Below are positions 12,338 through 23,681 of a stretch of 64,000 nucleotides of DNA, in pieces. The DNA comes from Marsupella aquatica (Eukaryota; Marchantiophyta). Position numbers and translations under genes: made by a program. Every line of letters starts with the position of its first letter. Position 1 is the stretch's first letter. The stretch is from NCBI GenBank assembly GCA_973895155.1, contig OZ316893.1, forward strand, positions 16,988,001-17,052,000. The letters run 5' to 3'. The notes beneath the pieces were generated by a model. The model was not told where the DNA came from, made no database searches, and saw only the letters and a list, made by a program, of their open reading frames with translations.

Positions 12338-14041
12338 CTTACAACCTTTTTGATAATTTGGCTGAACGTAACGGAAGACCACCAGCTGAACAAATTCCAA
12401 GGAACTCTCGCTTCATACCTAGGAATGGACCTTCATGGGCTGATCAGATGGATGCAGATTTTCAGGATGCAGCTGCCCTTGAAGAGAGATCTCTGGCTTC
12501 TTTGCTAGGCGTGGTCGTTGCTCCTCATTCGGGTGCCCACCATGGATCTAGAGACCACAGGAATGACTTAGTGCAGTCTGAACCTTTACGTGAGCGCAGG
12601 GGAGGCAATGCGATGAATAATAGGGGATTGGAGAATAATGTAGAACCATATCTCAGCCGCCATCAAGCCCATAGGAATGCGCATGCACCCTTCCATGAAC
12701 ACGATGATTTTTCTGGAGAGGATTCAGAAGGTTGTTTGGATATACTGAAGACAATCTCAAACAACTCTAGGGAAGATTGGCCAAATAAACTCCATACTAC
12801 TTTCAAGTGGTCAATCGATGAGGCTGCTCTTTCAGTTTTGGAACTTTACAATTGCACCATGCAGTGTTACATCACTGATCGCACTCCTCTGCTTCCTGTT
12901 TTTTGCAATTGGGTTGAAGGCATTTTCATCAGAGATATGGGTTGGCCGGTATCGCAGATAAAATTTGTGGGCAAGAATTTCTACATGATTTTGTTTGTAC
13001 ACCCGGAGCACAGAGATGCAGCATTAGATCTGGCCTCATTCTTCATGGATTGAAAGTACGCACTACCTTCTGTCAATGTGCATAGTGAAACCTATACCAA
13101 ACTACCTATTTGGATTGAGATCCCTTTTCGTGCTTTAGTTCTTGAAGGTTGCAGGAAAAGAATTGTTGAATCCCTTGGGAAGCTTTTGTATTATATCCAA
13201 GGGACGTACAAAGTTCTTTTCCTCGTGATCGTGCATGGATACTTTGGGATACCTATCGTGAGATCCCCCAAAGTGTGGGAGTTGAGATCACTAATGATAT
13301 CACTATCTGGCAGTCGGTCACGTTCAAAAACATTCCTTACCATTGTTTTAGATGCAATGAACGGGGCCATTTAGCCAGACAGTGCAAAGACTTTGAAGCA
13401 AAAGAGAATAAGAATAATGAACCCAAACCAGATAGAGCCTACAAAGAGGTGGAGGAGACGATTGCATTTGACTGGGTGGCTCCACGGTCCATTGACTCTA
13501 CTCGTGTTGAGTCTAGGGGGGCCCATTGGGTCCCCCTCCTTGTGGCCCTAATACGGTGAGTGTTACAGTTGGTGCTGCTGCGGTTGGAGGATCTTCGGCT
13601 GCTCGCCCTCCAGGGGCGGTCTCCCCTAATCCTACGGCGGAGAGAAGTGACTTTAACCCTGGAAATATCATTGCTCTTTCAAGAGGCGGTATTGTTATCA
13701 GCCCCATGACACATTTGAATCAAAATCTGGCTTTATCTTTGGCTGCTGCGTTGATTGAAAAAGCTCACTCTCCCAGCATTGGCACCCCGGTTGGGGATGA
13801 GAATTCTTCTCCGACCACCACCATCCTTCCGATTCCCCCGACTAATCGATCCAATGAAAACCGTCCTCTTCTTCTCAAAGACAATGCTCTCTTTGAAGAC
13901 CGTAGACGCATGATGGACTCTCTGACTCTGAGGCTTGGCCAGCTCTAGGGAGAATATCTTATCCATAGGCATTGAGGAAGCATGGAGAAGCGGAAATTGA
14001 CATTCAGGATCCTCTTAACATAGTACTGAGCCCCTCCTCTC

Positions 14042-14385
14042 TGTTAGATATTGCTCTACTCTTGTGACTCATGAGCTAACCACAATTAGTCTAACTTGGG
14101 TTAGGACTTAGCTAATATTAGCGGTAGTGCTGGTGTGCATATAGCCAGGGCTGATGTCAGACCCTGGTGGAACTTAGGCTCATTGTTACGGAGCTAGTTG
14201 AGAGATAGGGAGAGCTTGTGCTATGGATGCTTGGTATGGCCGGTCGGCCTAGAGCGCACTAAAGCTCTTGTGTGTTCCCGTGGACGTAGCCTCATGTGGA
14301 GGTGAACCACGTATCTCTCTGTGTTGACTATTGTGCATTGGATGGTTCATGGGCTTGCCGTTGCAAATGTCGTCTATGCTCAACA
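14042..14385 (+). repeat. Copia-3 5' LTR
   Basis: TGTTAGATATT...GCTCAACA, 344 bp, paired with 20484-20827. Confidence 0.95.
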
Positions 14386-14387
14386 AG

Positions 14388-14399
14388 TGGTATCAGAGC
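14388..14399 (+). promoter_or_regulatory. Copia-3 primer binding site
   Basis: TGGTATCAGAGC lies two bases after the 5' LTR, the standard complement to the 3' end of initiator tRNA-Met. Confidence 0.95.
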
Positions 14400-16182
14400 A
14401 TGCTTGGGAGGTGACGAGGTTTTTTTGTGACAGGTTTTTCCAGCGTTCATTGTTGATGGTACATTCAGAGTTTCGTCGCATGAAACTTGAATGTGTGTGG
14501 CTGTGCGGATAGGTTAGTGAGAGGGCGTTCTAACGGTGGTTAGAACTCGCTGATCGGTATCCGTGGTGCGGAGAAATTGAAATTTGCGTCATTCAGGTTT
14601 TATTCGTGTTTAACGGCTTTTCGGGGGAGAGACCAGAGTTCTCATTTTTCAACGGTGTGAGCTATGCGATGCGGAAGGGATTGCATTTTATAGCTCAAGT
14701 TGATGGTTGAAGCGAGCTGGTCATTTCGGTAGTTGTGTTGCTGCCGAGTTATTACCGAGTGCGACGTGACGAGTGAAGGAGACATTCAGGTTTTTTCACA
14801 AGCTATGGAGCTTGTTCTCATGTGAACCGGGTTTCTCTTCGTGACGTCTGACTCGATGGAAGAAATGCGAAGTGCTACGGCTCAACGGTTTGATCACGGC
14901 GAGGCGGTCATTTTGAGTCCGGGATTGGTACTTGATGCGGAGTGAAGGCGTCGCGGCAGAATTTTTTACAGTGCTGGAGTTGCAGACGGCGCCGATGTGA
15001 TTTGGCAACATATCCCGTCGATAACTCGTTGTTTTCTCATTGGAAACGGCGGCGAGGTGTGTAACTCGGGGTTTGTTTTGCTTTGGGTGCCAAATTTGTT
15101 TTTTAGGTCTTATAGGGGTTTAACCCCTATACTCCCGAAAAAGGGCCACGCGTGGCTGGTATTTTTCCCCCCCGCCCCCCGCACTTTTTCTCGCACAGCC
15201 GGCCGGCGCTTCGGGCCCGCTCGTCGCTCCTTCCCCGCCCCTCCGGCCTTTTAATTTCCCCCGTAGGGCCTCCTGCTGGCAGCCGGTGCCCCTCCCTTTG
15301 CCCTTGATTGCCGGCCGCTGCTTCGCGGTTGTAGTCGCTGGCCCGGCCCTACTCCCTGCGCGGCAGCATACGCAACCGGCTTGTGCCCGCGTACTCCCAT
15401 CTTTTTCCTGCCACGACGCCCTGTATTCCCCTTGGCCCACCTTTTTTTTATATACTTGTATTGTTTTTAAGGGGCTTTGCACCCCCTTAAGGGCCCTATT
15501 TTTTACTCTTTTTCCCTTCTTGCTTTGTTCTCCTTGTGCCGGGACCTGCCGCCCTCCGTTTTAACTGCTCCGACAAGGGGAACGGCCCCCTGTGAGACCT
15601 GTCGGACTATGCAGGAATATTCCTGAAAAACAGAGAGCTGTTTTTTGGCCGTCCGACAAAGATTATGTCCGCCGAACGGTAACTTTTTTGGTTCTTTTTC
15701 AGCGAGGACGTTGCCACTGGAGTTAGCAACGCGGCGCATTGATCACATTGCGATTCTGGCGACGGGTTGTACTTGGTATTTTGGTTATTCTCCGAGGTGG
15801 TCAAAACGGGGGAGTTTCCCAAGGTTTTACCCACCTCGACCAAAATTTGAATAACTTTTCCGTCGAATTTTGATTTTGATTTTGGCTTTCAGTATTGGAC
15901 TTCTAGCTTTGTGGGCTACGCAGCGGTGTTGAGTTTTGAGTTTTATGAGAAGTTTCAAAAAAAGACATTTTTTCATGATTGTTTCATATGAGTGACTCGG
16001 AGGATACTGGAAGAATTGGCGTCGGTGGAGCTTTAGGATCGCGATGATCAGACAGTGAGTCTGAGGAGGAGCTGCTACTATTTGAGGAGGAACTTGTGAC
16101 ACCGGTAAGATCACCGGTGCGGCGTGTAGTGGAGGAAGCTGTACTACTACCAGAGCTGTTAGTAGTGGGGAAGAAGAGGGAG
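14400..16182 (+). other. Copia-3 long leader, no gene seen
   Basis: About 1.8 kb between primer site and gag. It is homologous to the copia-4 leader and includes a GC-rich block (about 15150-15400). An upstream ATG at 16096 is in frame with gag, but the canonical gag start MARFGG is at 16183. Confidence 0.7.
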
Positions 16183-17043
16183 ATGGCTAGATTCGGAGGA
16201 GTGAAGTTTGAGGTGGAGAAGTACGATGGTCGTACTGATTACTTGTTGTGGAAGAAGCAAGTGAAGGGTGTTCTACGGGCCATGGGCTTAGCTCATCTGC
16301 TTTCATCGCGAGAGCAGTATGATGGAGAGGAGGAGATTTCAGTGAGGTAGTGGAGACAGGAGCAGGTGATTGCTGTCAATGTAGTGATGCTATATCTCAA
16401 GCCGCACATCATCAAGCAGCTGGATGATTATGCGGATTGCGCGTCACTGTTCAAGGCTCTTAGAGAGAAGTACTACCGGGAAGATGCGTTAGACCGGCTG
16501 TACAAGAAGTCTCTCTTGATGAGCCTCAGGCTCAAGGAAGGGAGCAAGATGCAGGATCACCTGAATGAATTTGACAGTCTAGCGGTGGATCTGTCAAACT
16601 CGGGAAAAGGAGTTGAAGATGAGGATAAGGCCTTGCTTTTGCTAAGCTCCTTACCGCCGTCATATCAGGGCTTGAAACATGTGCTATTGTACAGAGATCT
16701 AAAGTCCATTTTGTATAATGAGGTGGTGAGCTCTTTACTGTCTGATGATGCTCAAAAGAAGTTGGGTCAATCACAGACAGCATCTTCTTCTGGCACTACG
16801 CTCAATGTGAACAGGGGAAGAGCAACGCAGCGCACGAATGGGCAGAACAGGTTTAGATCTACATCACGGGGGAGATCTAAATCCAGAGGGAAATCGCAAG
16901 AGAGAAAGCCTCTTGCATGTTGGAATTGTGGCAAGCCTGGCCACATGAAAAGGGATTGTCGAGTAAAGGTCCCTACTGCCTCTGCTAACGCGGCATCGAG
17001 CTCGCATGAGGTAGATTTACTCGATGATGATGACATATTGTGA
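16183..17043 (+). pseudogene. Copia-3 gag
   Basis: Retrotransposon gag of the UBN2/Tnt1 kind, which forms virus-like particles. It starts MARFGGVKFEVEKYDG. It has a stop at about 16348 followed by an open frame (16366-17043), an Arg/Ser-rich basic region and the zinc knuckle CWNCGKPGHMKRDC (about 16918-16959). It ends LLDDDDIL. Length and order fit the family. The single TAG (16348-16350) breaks it. Confidence 0.85.
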
Positions 17044-17059
17044 TGTCAATGTTATGCTC

Positions 17060-20000
17060 TCAACGTAGTGTCAAATCCAGGTAGTGATGACTGGATTCTA
17101 GATAGTGCATGTACTTTTCACATTTGCTCTAGGAGAGATTTTCCAGTTCTTACACGTTTTCCAATGGGTCAGTGTTGATGGGAAATGGAATCCCATGTCA
17201 AGTTGTTGGACTTGGATCTGTAAGATTTCAGATGTTTGATGGTGCTGTGAGAACGTTGAGGAATGTGAGACATATTCCCACCATGATGAAAAATCTCATT
17301 TCACTTGGAGTTTTTGAAACAAATGGCCATCAGTGGAGTTCTACTAATGGTGTCCTTCAGGTTTCAATTGGTACTAAAGTTGTATTGAAGGGAAAGAGAC
17401 ATAGCAATCTATACGTTTTGGAGGGCAGTGTAGTCTGGGATCAAGCCAATGTAACCTTATCTCATGAGGAGACGGCCCGGTTGTGGCACTTCCGTTTGGG
17501 CCACATGAGTGAAAAAGGTTTGGTTATTCTTCAAAAGAAAGGATTACTTTCTAATTTGCAATCTTGTAAGTTGGAATTTTGTGAGCACTGTGTGCTAGGG
17601 AAGCAGCGCAGGAAACCCTTCGGAGTTAGAACTCACACCAACAAGGAGGTACTTGAGTATGTACATAGTGATGTGTGGGGTCCAGCCCCTACTCCCTCAC
17701 ATTCTGGACGGTTATACTATGTCACGTTCATAGACGATTACTCAAGGTATGTGTGGATATACTTTCTACACAATAAGTCTGATGTTTTTGCCACTTTTAA
17801 GGAGTGGAAAGCCCAAGTAGAGAATCAGACTGGTAATAGGGTGAGATATCTTTGATCGGATAACGGCGGTGAATACAGTTCCGGGGAATTTGGAACGTAT
17901 TGTAAGGAGCAGGGTTTAGGGTTTAGGGTTTAGGGTTTAGGGGATTACCCGCCATCTCACAACAAGTTATACTCCTTAGCAGAATGGTGTTTCTGAGAGA
18001 CTCAACCGAACACTATTGGACTGCTTGAGGAGTACGTTGAGTCAATCATGCTTACCACATGAGTTTTGGGCTGAAGCTGTCAACACTGTAGCTTATTTGG
18101 TAAATTTTTCTCCATCCAGTTCTATTGGATTCAAGACGCCATTTGAAATGAGGTACGGGCGTCCAGCAAATTACTCACATCTGAGGATTTTTGGATGTGA
18201 TGCTTATGTGCTTACACCTTCCTAACTTCGATCCAAGCTGGAGTCCAAGTCAAAGAAGTGCATTTTCCTTGGCTATCAGAAAGGTGTGAAGGGTTATAGG
18301 TTATGGGATCCAGTAACCTGTAAACTAATTATCAGTAGAGATGTGTCCTTTAATGAGTCCAGATCATCAAAGGAGGGGGAGAGTTCTCAAGACTTCCATA
18401 CTGACAAGGGAAAATCTCCCATCCCAGACCGGGTTGACGGGGAGACTAGTCATGATGCAGTTCATGACAGGAGAGATGGAGAAGCTTTGGGCTTGGAGCT
18501 GGTTCCTGTGATGGAACAAGAGGAGTAGATTATTGCTGGGGTACCTCAAATTTGACTAGCAGCAGCAGATCAACTTGAGTCATCTACTAGAAGAACTTCC
18601 AGTCGTTCTACTAGAGCTCCTACCAGGTATGGTCAATGGGCAGACTCATCTAAGCTAGATGATATTGACATTGCACCTGATGAAGATGACATGGCTTTGA
18701 TCTTGGAAGAAGGAGAGCCTTCTTTGTACAGTGAGGCTTGTGCTTCAGAGCAGAAGCATGAGTGGAATGCAGCAATGCAGAGGGAGTTGCAATCTTTGAG
18801 TGACAACAAGACATGGGAGCTGGTGGAGCTTCCAAGAGGTCAGCAAGTGGTGGACAGCAAGTGGATTTACAAGTTGAAGGACAGTCCTTCAGAGGGTGGA
18901 GATAAGATCTACAAGGCAAGGCTTGTTGCCAAGGGGTTCACTCAGGAGAAAGGAGTGGACTACAATGAGGTCTTTTCACCGGTGGCTAAGTATTCCACAA
19001 TACGGATCTTGTGTCAGCTTGTTGTATTTTTTGGTCTGGTGATGGATCAGATGGATGTTGTTACTGCTTTTCTCTATGGCAACTTGGAAGAGTTGATCTT
19101 CATGAGACAGCCACTAGGCTTTATGAAGAAGGGCCAAGAGAACTTAGTTTGCAGATTGCTCAAGTCCTTGTATGGATTGAAGCAGTCTCCCAGACAGTGA
19201 AACAAGCGGTTTGATGATTTCATGCTTGCTCAAGGTTTTACAAGGATGGTGTATGATCCTTGTGTGTATACAAAATCAGTCAAGAATGATGTGTTTGGTT
19301 TCATCATTCTAGTGATCTATGTGGATGACATGCTGATTGTGGCTAAAGATCAATCTGAAGTTGACAGTCTCAAGGCAAAATTGAATGTTGAATTCAGGAT
19401 GAAGGATCTTGGTAAGGCCAAGAGGATCTTAGGGATGGAGATTTTTAGGAACTCTGACACTAGACAGTTGTGCTTGAATTAGGGCCAGTATGCGAGGAAA
19501 GTACTTGCACGATTCAATATGGAAAACTGTAAGCCAGTGAGTATTCCTTTAGCTTCACATTTCAAGTTATCATCGGCTTTCTCTCCTACGGATGCTGTGG
19601 AGAAAGGTCTGATGGCTAAGATTCCTTATGAGAAGGCAGTAGGCAGTCTGATGTATTTGATGACTTGTACTAGGCCTAACTTGGCCCTAGCAATGGGCAA
19701 GGTTAGTAGATTCATGGGAAGGTACATTGGGAAGCTGTGAAGTGGATTCTCAGGTATCTGAAGGGAACACAGGACTATGGATTACTATTTGATAACAGAT
19801 CAAATAGAACGTTAGTTGGCTATGTAGATTCTGACTATGGAGGCTTTCTGGATACAAGGAGGTCTACAACTGGGTTTGTATACACTCTTGGAGGAGGATG
19901 TATCAGTTGGAAATCTACCTTGCAGAAGTGCATTTCTCAGTCTACTACAGAAGCACAGTATGTTGCAGCAACGGAAGCAGCAAAGGAAGCAATTTGGTTG

Positions 20001-20276
20001 GATAAGTTGATCGCGGAGATGGGTTTAGAGCATGGAAAAATGACTCTAAACTGTGATAGTTAGAGTGCTCTTCACTTGGCTGCTAACCAGGTGATGGATA
20101 GCAGGGTGAAGCACATTGATATCAGGTACCATTTTATCAGGCAAGCAGTGTCTGATAAAACTTTTGAGCTAGTCAAGATTGATGGAAAGCTCAATCCCAC
20201 TGATGCCTTTACCAAAGTGATTCCTTTGGAGAGTTTCTCAAGACACCGTGCTACTTTGCAAGTTTTGCAGTTGTAG
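17060..20276 (+). pseudogene. Copia-3 pol (protease, integrase, reverse transcriptase, RNase H)
   Basis: Protease is marked by WILDSACTFHIC (17092 on), the pre-integrase region by LWHFRLGHMSEKG (17481 on). The integrase core shows HSDVWGP, DNGGEY and, after a telomeric insertion, QNGVSER. Reverse transcriptase spans about 18690-19740 with intact YVDD (19318-19329). RNase H has DSDYGG and STTEAQYV. Broken by TGA 17853-17855 (expected CGA), TAG in the YTP-QNG codon run (expected CAG), TGA near 19198 (expected TGG), TAG near 19480 and TAG near 20061 (both expected CAG), plus frameshifts near 17160 and 19740. Confidence 0.9.
17915..17942 (+). repeat. (TTTAGGG)4 plant telomere repeat inside the integrase region
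   Basis: Four exact TTTAGGG units lie between the codons for E-Q-G and I-T-R. Removing exactly these 28 bases restores the integrase reading frame (cag ggg att acc). The insertion is therefore clean and later than, or part of, the decay of this copy. Confidence 0.95.
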
Positions 20277-20472
20277 TGTAAGTAGAGTTATTTAACAATG
20301 TGTGACTATTTGTATATGGATTACTCATTCTTGTTAGGCTACGACTTAGTTCTAGTTAACCCTTAGTTAACCCTTGTGGTTTTTAGGGGGAGACCTGGTT
20401 TGGTGATTGTCTAGAACTTCCCGCTGAGGATTCCATATGATAGCATTTAGTTCAGTCCCCAAGACAAGAGTC

Positions 20473-20483
20473 AAGGGGGAGTT
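20473..20483 (+). promoter_or_regulatory. Copia-3 polypurine tract
   Basis: AAGGGGGAGTT directly precedes the 3' LTR. Confidence 0.8.
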
Positions 20484-20827
20484 TGTTAGATATTGCTCTA
20501 GTCTTGTGACTCATGAGCTAACCACAGTTAGTCTAACTGGGGTTAGGACTTAGCTAATGTTAGCGGTAGTGCTGGTGTGCATATAGCCAGGGCTGATGTC
20601 AGACCCTAGTGGAACTTAGGCTCATTGTTACGGAGCTAGTTGAGAGATAGGGAGAGCTTGTGCTATGGATGCTTGGTATGGCCGGTCGGCCTAGAGTGCA
20701 GTAAAGCTCTTGTGTGTTCCCGTGGACGTAGCCTCATGTGGAGGTGAACCACGTATCTCTCTATGTCGACTATTGTGCGTTGGATGGTTCATGGGCTTGC
20801 CATTGCGAATGTCGTCTATGCTCAACA
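20484..20827 (+). repeat. Copia-3 3' LTR
   Basis: 344 bp, TGTTAGATATT...GCTCAACA, followed by the target duplication CTCTC. Confidence 0.95.
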
Positions 20828-22309
20828 CTCTCGTGCTGTGGAGCATACTTCAAACAAGGATTATATGGACATTCTACCAGCCACGGGTGTTGAAGTGGTT
20901 TCTTTGTAGGGTGGTTCTGATATCGAGATGTCAAAATATGAAGAATATATTTCCAAGAGTCAGCTAAAGAAGGAGCAAGCACGCAAGCTAGAACTTTGAA
21001 CTCCACCTGCTGACCAAAAGAAGAAAGATAAAAAGGGTGATAACAAGAATGGCTGTTCTCTTGCCCCGGACTCTTCAATTTGGACACGCTCGGCAACTAA
21101 CTCCAACTTGGCTGTTCCGGTTTTCCCGGGGCGCCGTGCTAAATAAGTTGTGAGAGGAATTTGGATGGGCCTTCCTTAGAACTGTTGAATAGCATTTCTG
21201 CTGGGATGGCCTCTCTTGTTTGTAGCTACAGACGAGAGTAGAAAGAACTTGGTGACTACGGAAATGGGAAATGAATTGTATATAGCTTCATGGAATGTTT
21301 GTGGCCTGTGCAAATCAAACAGGAAACATGTGGTGAAAAACTAGATTACCTCGCTTAACACCTCACTGATTGCCTTAGCTTTACAAGAGGTTAAAGCTGA
21401 TAGATTTAGGCTAGATTTAGTGCTCCGATTGATCCTACCATCTTATCAGTATTTCTCTACTGAGCCGAATGATGGTCGTGGGGGTACCTCTTTACTTATT
21501 CACTCCTCCCTTTCTATCACACATTCTGGTGTTGTGGACAAAGGCCGAGCTGTTTGGGTTAGAGTTACACACTCTACAGGTAACTTTGGATTAGTTAGTG
21601 TCTATGCACCTAATCTTCCACGTGAACGTGCTCTATTGTGGCATGAGCTCAAGATATCTCTACCTCATGACAACTGGATTATTTGTGGGGATTTCAACAT
21701 GGTTGGAAGCAGCCTTGATTTGTCTGGATCATCACCACTGATCAGAGGGAGAGGCAGAATTCTAGAGGTTTTTTAAAAGGAGGCTTGATTGGAGGATGCT
21801 ATTGGTGTTAATCAGAGTATTTGTGGCGCCAATTTCACTTGGAGACGGAAGATCAATGGGATAATTGTGCAGTCAAGACTTCATTGCTTTTATCTCAGTG
21901 GAAAGAGTTGGTGGACAGATGTTGTTGAAGAACTACGTCATGACAGAGGATCAGCCCTTTTGGATCATGACCCAATTATTCTTCGCTTCCGTCTCTCCAA
22001 TGTGGAGACTGGAATGACCACAGGTAAATTGTCCTACTTCAAGGCTAATGCGGGGATGCTCAGAATTGAAGGCTGTTTGGATAAACTTTGCTCTACATGG
22101 GAGGCGCAAGAAGAATTGTTGGATGATCCTCACCTTTGTTTACCTGGTTAGCTTAAGATTGAGGGCAAAATACAAGGAACTACAATCTGCGCCCCTTGCT
22201 CGAGAGGTGGAAATCACTCTTTTGAGAGATCGACTTAGAGCACTTAAGGTTGCCCTTATTAGTTCACGATCAGATTCAAACATCAAAGATTTTGCTATAA
22301 TGGATGATC

Positions 22310-22477
22310 TGTTATAACATGATATGTAGATTACACTCCAAGTGGACTTTACTTTACACTCTAAGTAACCCTTAGAAGTTAGGACAGTTACCCAACTGCC
22401 CTCATATGTAACTCATGTATACACTCATTCCTAATAGAAGTGGCATTGGATTGTTGGTGAAGATATCGAGTAAAACA
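22310..22477 (+). repeat. Copia-2 5' LTR
   Basis: TGTTATAACATG...GAGTAAAACA, with a 5-bp ATATG insertion relative to the 3' LTR. Confidence 0.9.
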
Positions 22478-22493
22478 CATTATCAGCACGAGC
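22478..22493 (+). promoter_or_regulatory. Putative copia-2 primer binding site
   Basis: CATTATCAGCACGAGC follows the 5' LTR, in the same place and with the same core (TTATCAGC-CGA) as in copia-1. The tRNA is not identified. Confidence 0.5.
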
Positions 22494-22754
22494 TGGTTGG
22501 AGACATAAATTGTTTTTAGGAAGGATGTGGTGAGCAATTCACTTTTGCACAAACTCTATCTTTGGGGCCAATCGGGAGAATGTATGAGGAGAGGATAGGA
22601 TAATCCATGGGGAGATTCCAGACAAGAACATATCAATTAACATACAAGTTTTTGATGCCACTAAAAGAAGGTGATCAATTTCATTACATTTCTTCTTGAT
22701 AACGAAGGTTATCAAATCATTCATACTTGCTCAGTATTCACAGGGATTTAGCCA

Positions 22755-23680
22755 TGAATTCCATGGAGAAATTACACTTCCAAGCACTAGCAATTGATGG
22801 AGAAAATTATTTATCTTGGTCTTTAGATGTGGAAGCACATCTCGCCTCCAAAAATCTACAGGAAACTATCTTGACTGATGCAGGGACAACGTAAGTTACA
22901 ACAGAAGGCTCAGGCCTTAATACTTATAAGGCATCATCTTGCCAAACCTCTTAAGATACAATATCTAAATCATTATAATCCTGGAGTTCTATGGGATGAA
23001 CTACAATTGAGATTTGATCATATGCGCGCAATCTCCCTCCCCACAGCCCGCCACGACTGGATAAATCTGCGCGTACAAGACCACAACACAATTGCAAGTT
23101 ACAATAGCGAATTGTTTTGCATTACTTCGCAATTAGCTGTTTGTGGTAACCTTGTTGACGACCAAGAACAAATTGAGAAGACTATCTACTTTTCACGTAA
23201 CTAACATAGTTCTCGCCTCTCAATACCAAAATATGAATTTCACCAGATACGCACAACTGATCTCACATATGCTGCTTGCGGAGAAGCACCAAATCCTCCT
23301 GCTACATAATGCAAGAACTTGACCACCAGGGAGCGCAACTCCTCCCCCTAAACCAGAGACTCACCTGGTTGAGTCTACCTATAGATCTAGAGGACACGGA
23401 TGCGGGAACTTCAGGGGGAGCAGGGGTCGCCCACTGGGACGAGGACGCTACCAAGTATCAAGTGGCAGAGGGAGAGGTCGAGTGGAATTCCAAGATAATT
23501 ACCAAGGCAACAATTGGAATAGAAAGGGAGGGCTGGCCAAGGATGGAACCAAGGCAAAGGCTACCCAACATACACCAGAGATAAGTTCTCTCCACACCCT
23601 TGTTTTCGCTGCGCCACGAAAGGGCATTTACAGAAAGCATGTAGAGCCCCAACACACTTAGTAAAGCTGTATAAAGAGAG
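22755..23680 (+). pseudogene. Copia-2 gag, frameshifted
   Basis: It starts MNSMEKLHFQALAIDG, like the copia-1 gag. A shift near 22885 moves it to the frame 22878-23204, which ends in a stop after EKTIYFSRN. Later parts encode a Gly/Arg-rich stretch and a knuckle-like CFRCATKGHLQKAC (about 23603-23643) in another frame. Role as for other copia gag proteins; several indels make it non-functional. Confidence 0.8.
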
Positions 23681-23681
23681 C

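Larger units (their letters stand above)
14042..20827 (+). mobile_element. Copia-3: decayed Ty1/copia element in LINE-1
   Basis: A 6786-bp element with two 344-bp LTRs differing at about 13 positions by eye (roughly 4 percent). The target duplication is CTCTC (14037-14041 and 20828-20832). It has a classic initiator-Met primer site, a 1.8-kb leader, gag, and a pol with many stops. It belongs to the same family as copia-4. It sits between the ORF1 Pro/Ser-rich tail and the ORF1 C-terminus of LINE-1. Confidence 0.95.
6394..21146 (+). pseudogene. LINE-1 ORF1 (nucleic-acid-binding protein), in three pieces
   Basis: Pieces: 6394-6545, 12343-14036 and 20833-21146, separated by copia-1 and copia-3. 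ORF1 proteins of plant LINEs bind the element RNA. Visible parts: an Asp/Asn/Gly-rich N-terminal region; a DUF4283-like domain (about 12760-13170); a CCHC zinc knuckle C-x2-C-x4-H-x4-C reading CFRCNERGHLARQC (about 13344-13385); a Pro/Ala/Ser-rich tail; and a Lys-rich C-terminus ending GRRAK near 21144. Damage includes a TGA at 13051-13053 (probably from TGG), a frameshift near 13200 and two stops after 20880. Confidence 0.8.

Noticed and set aside
15120-15564. Open frames in the GC-rich copia-3 leader
   Set aside because: Base bias gives long frames on both strands; no domain, and the homologous copia-4 leader does not keep them.
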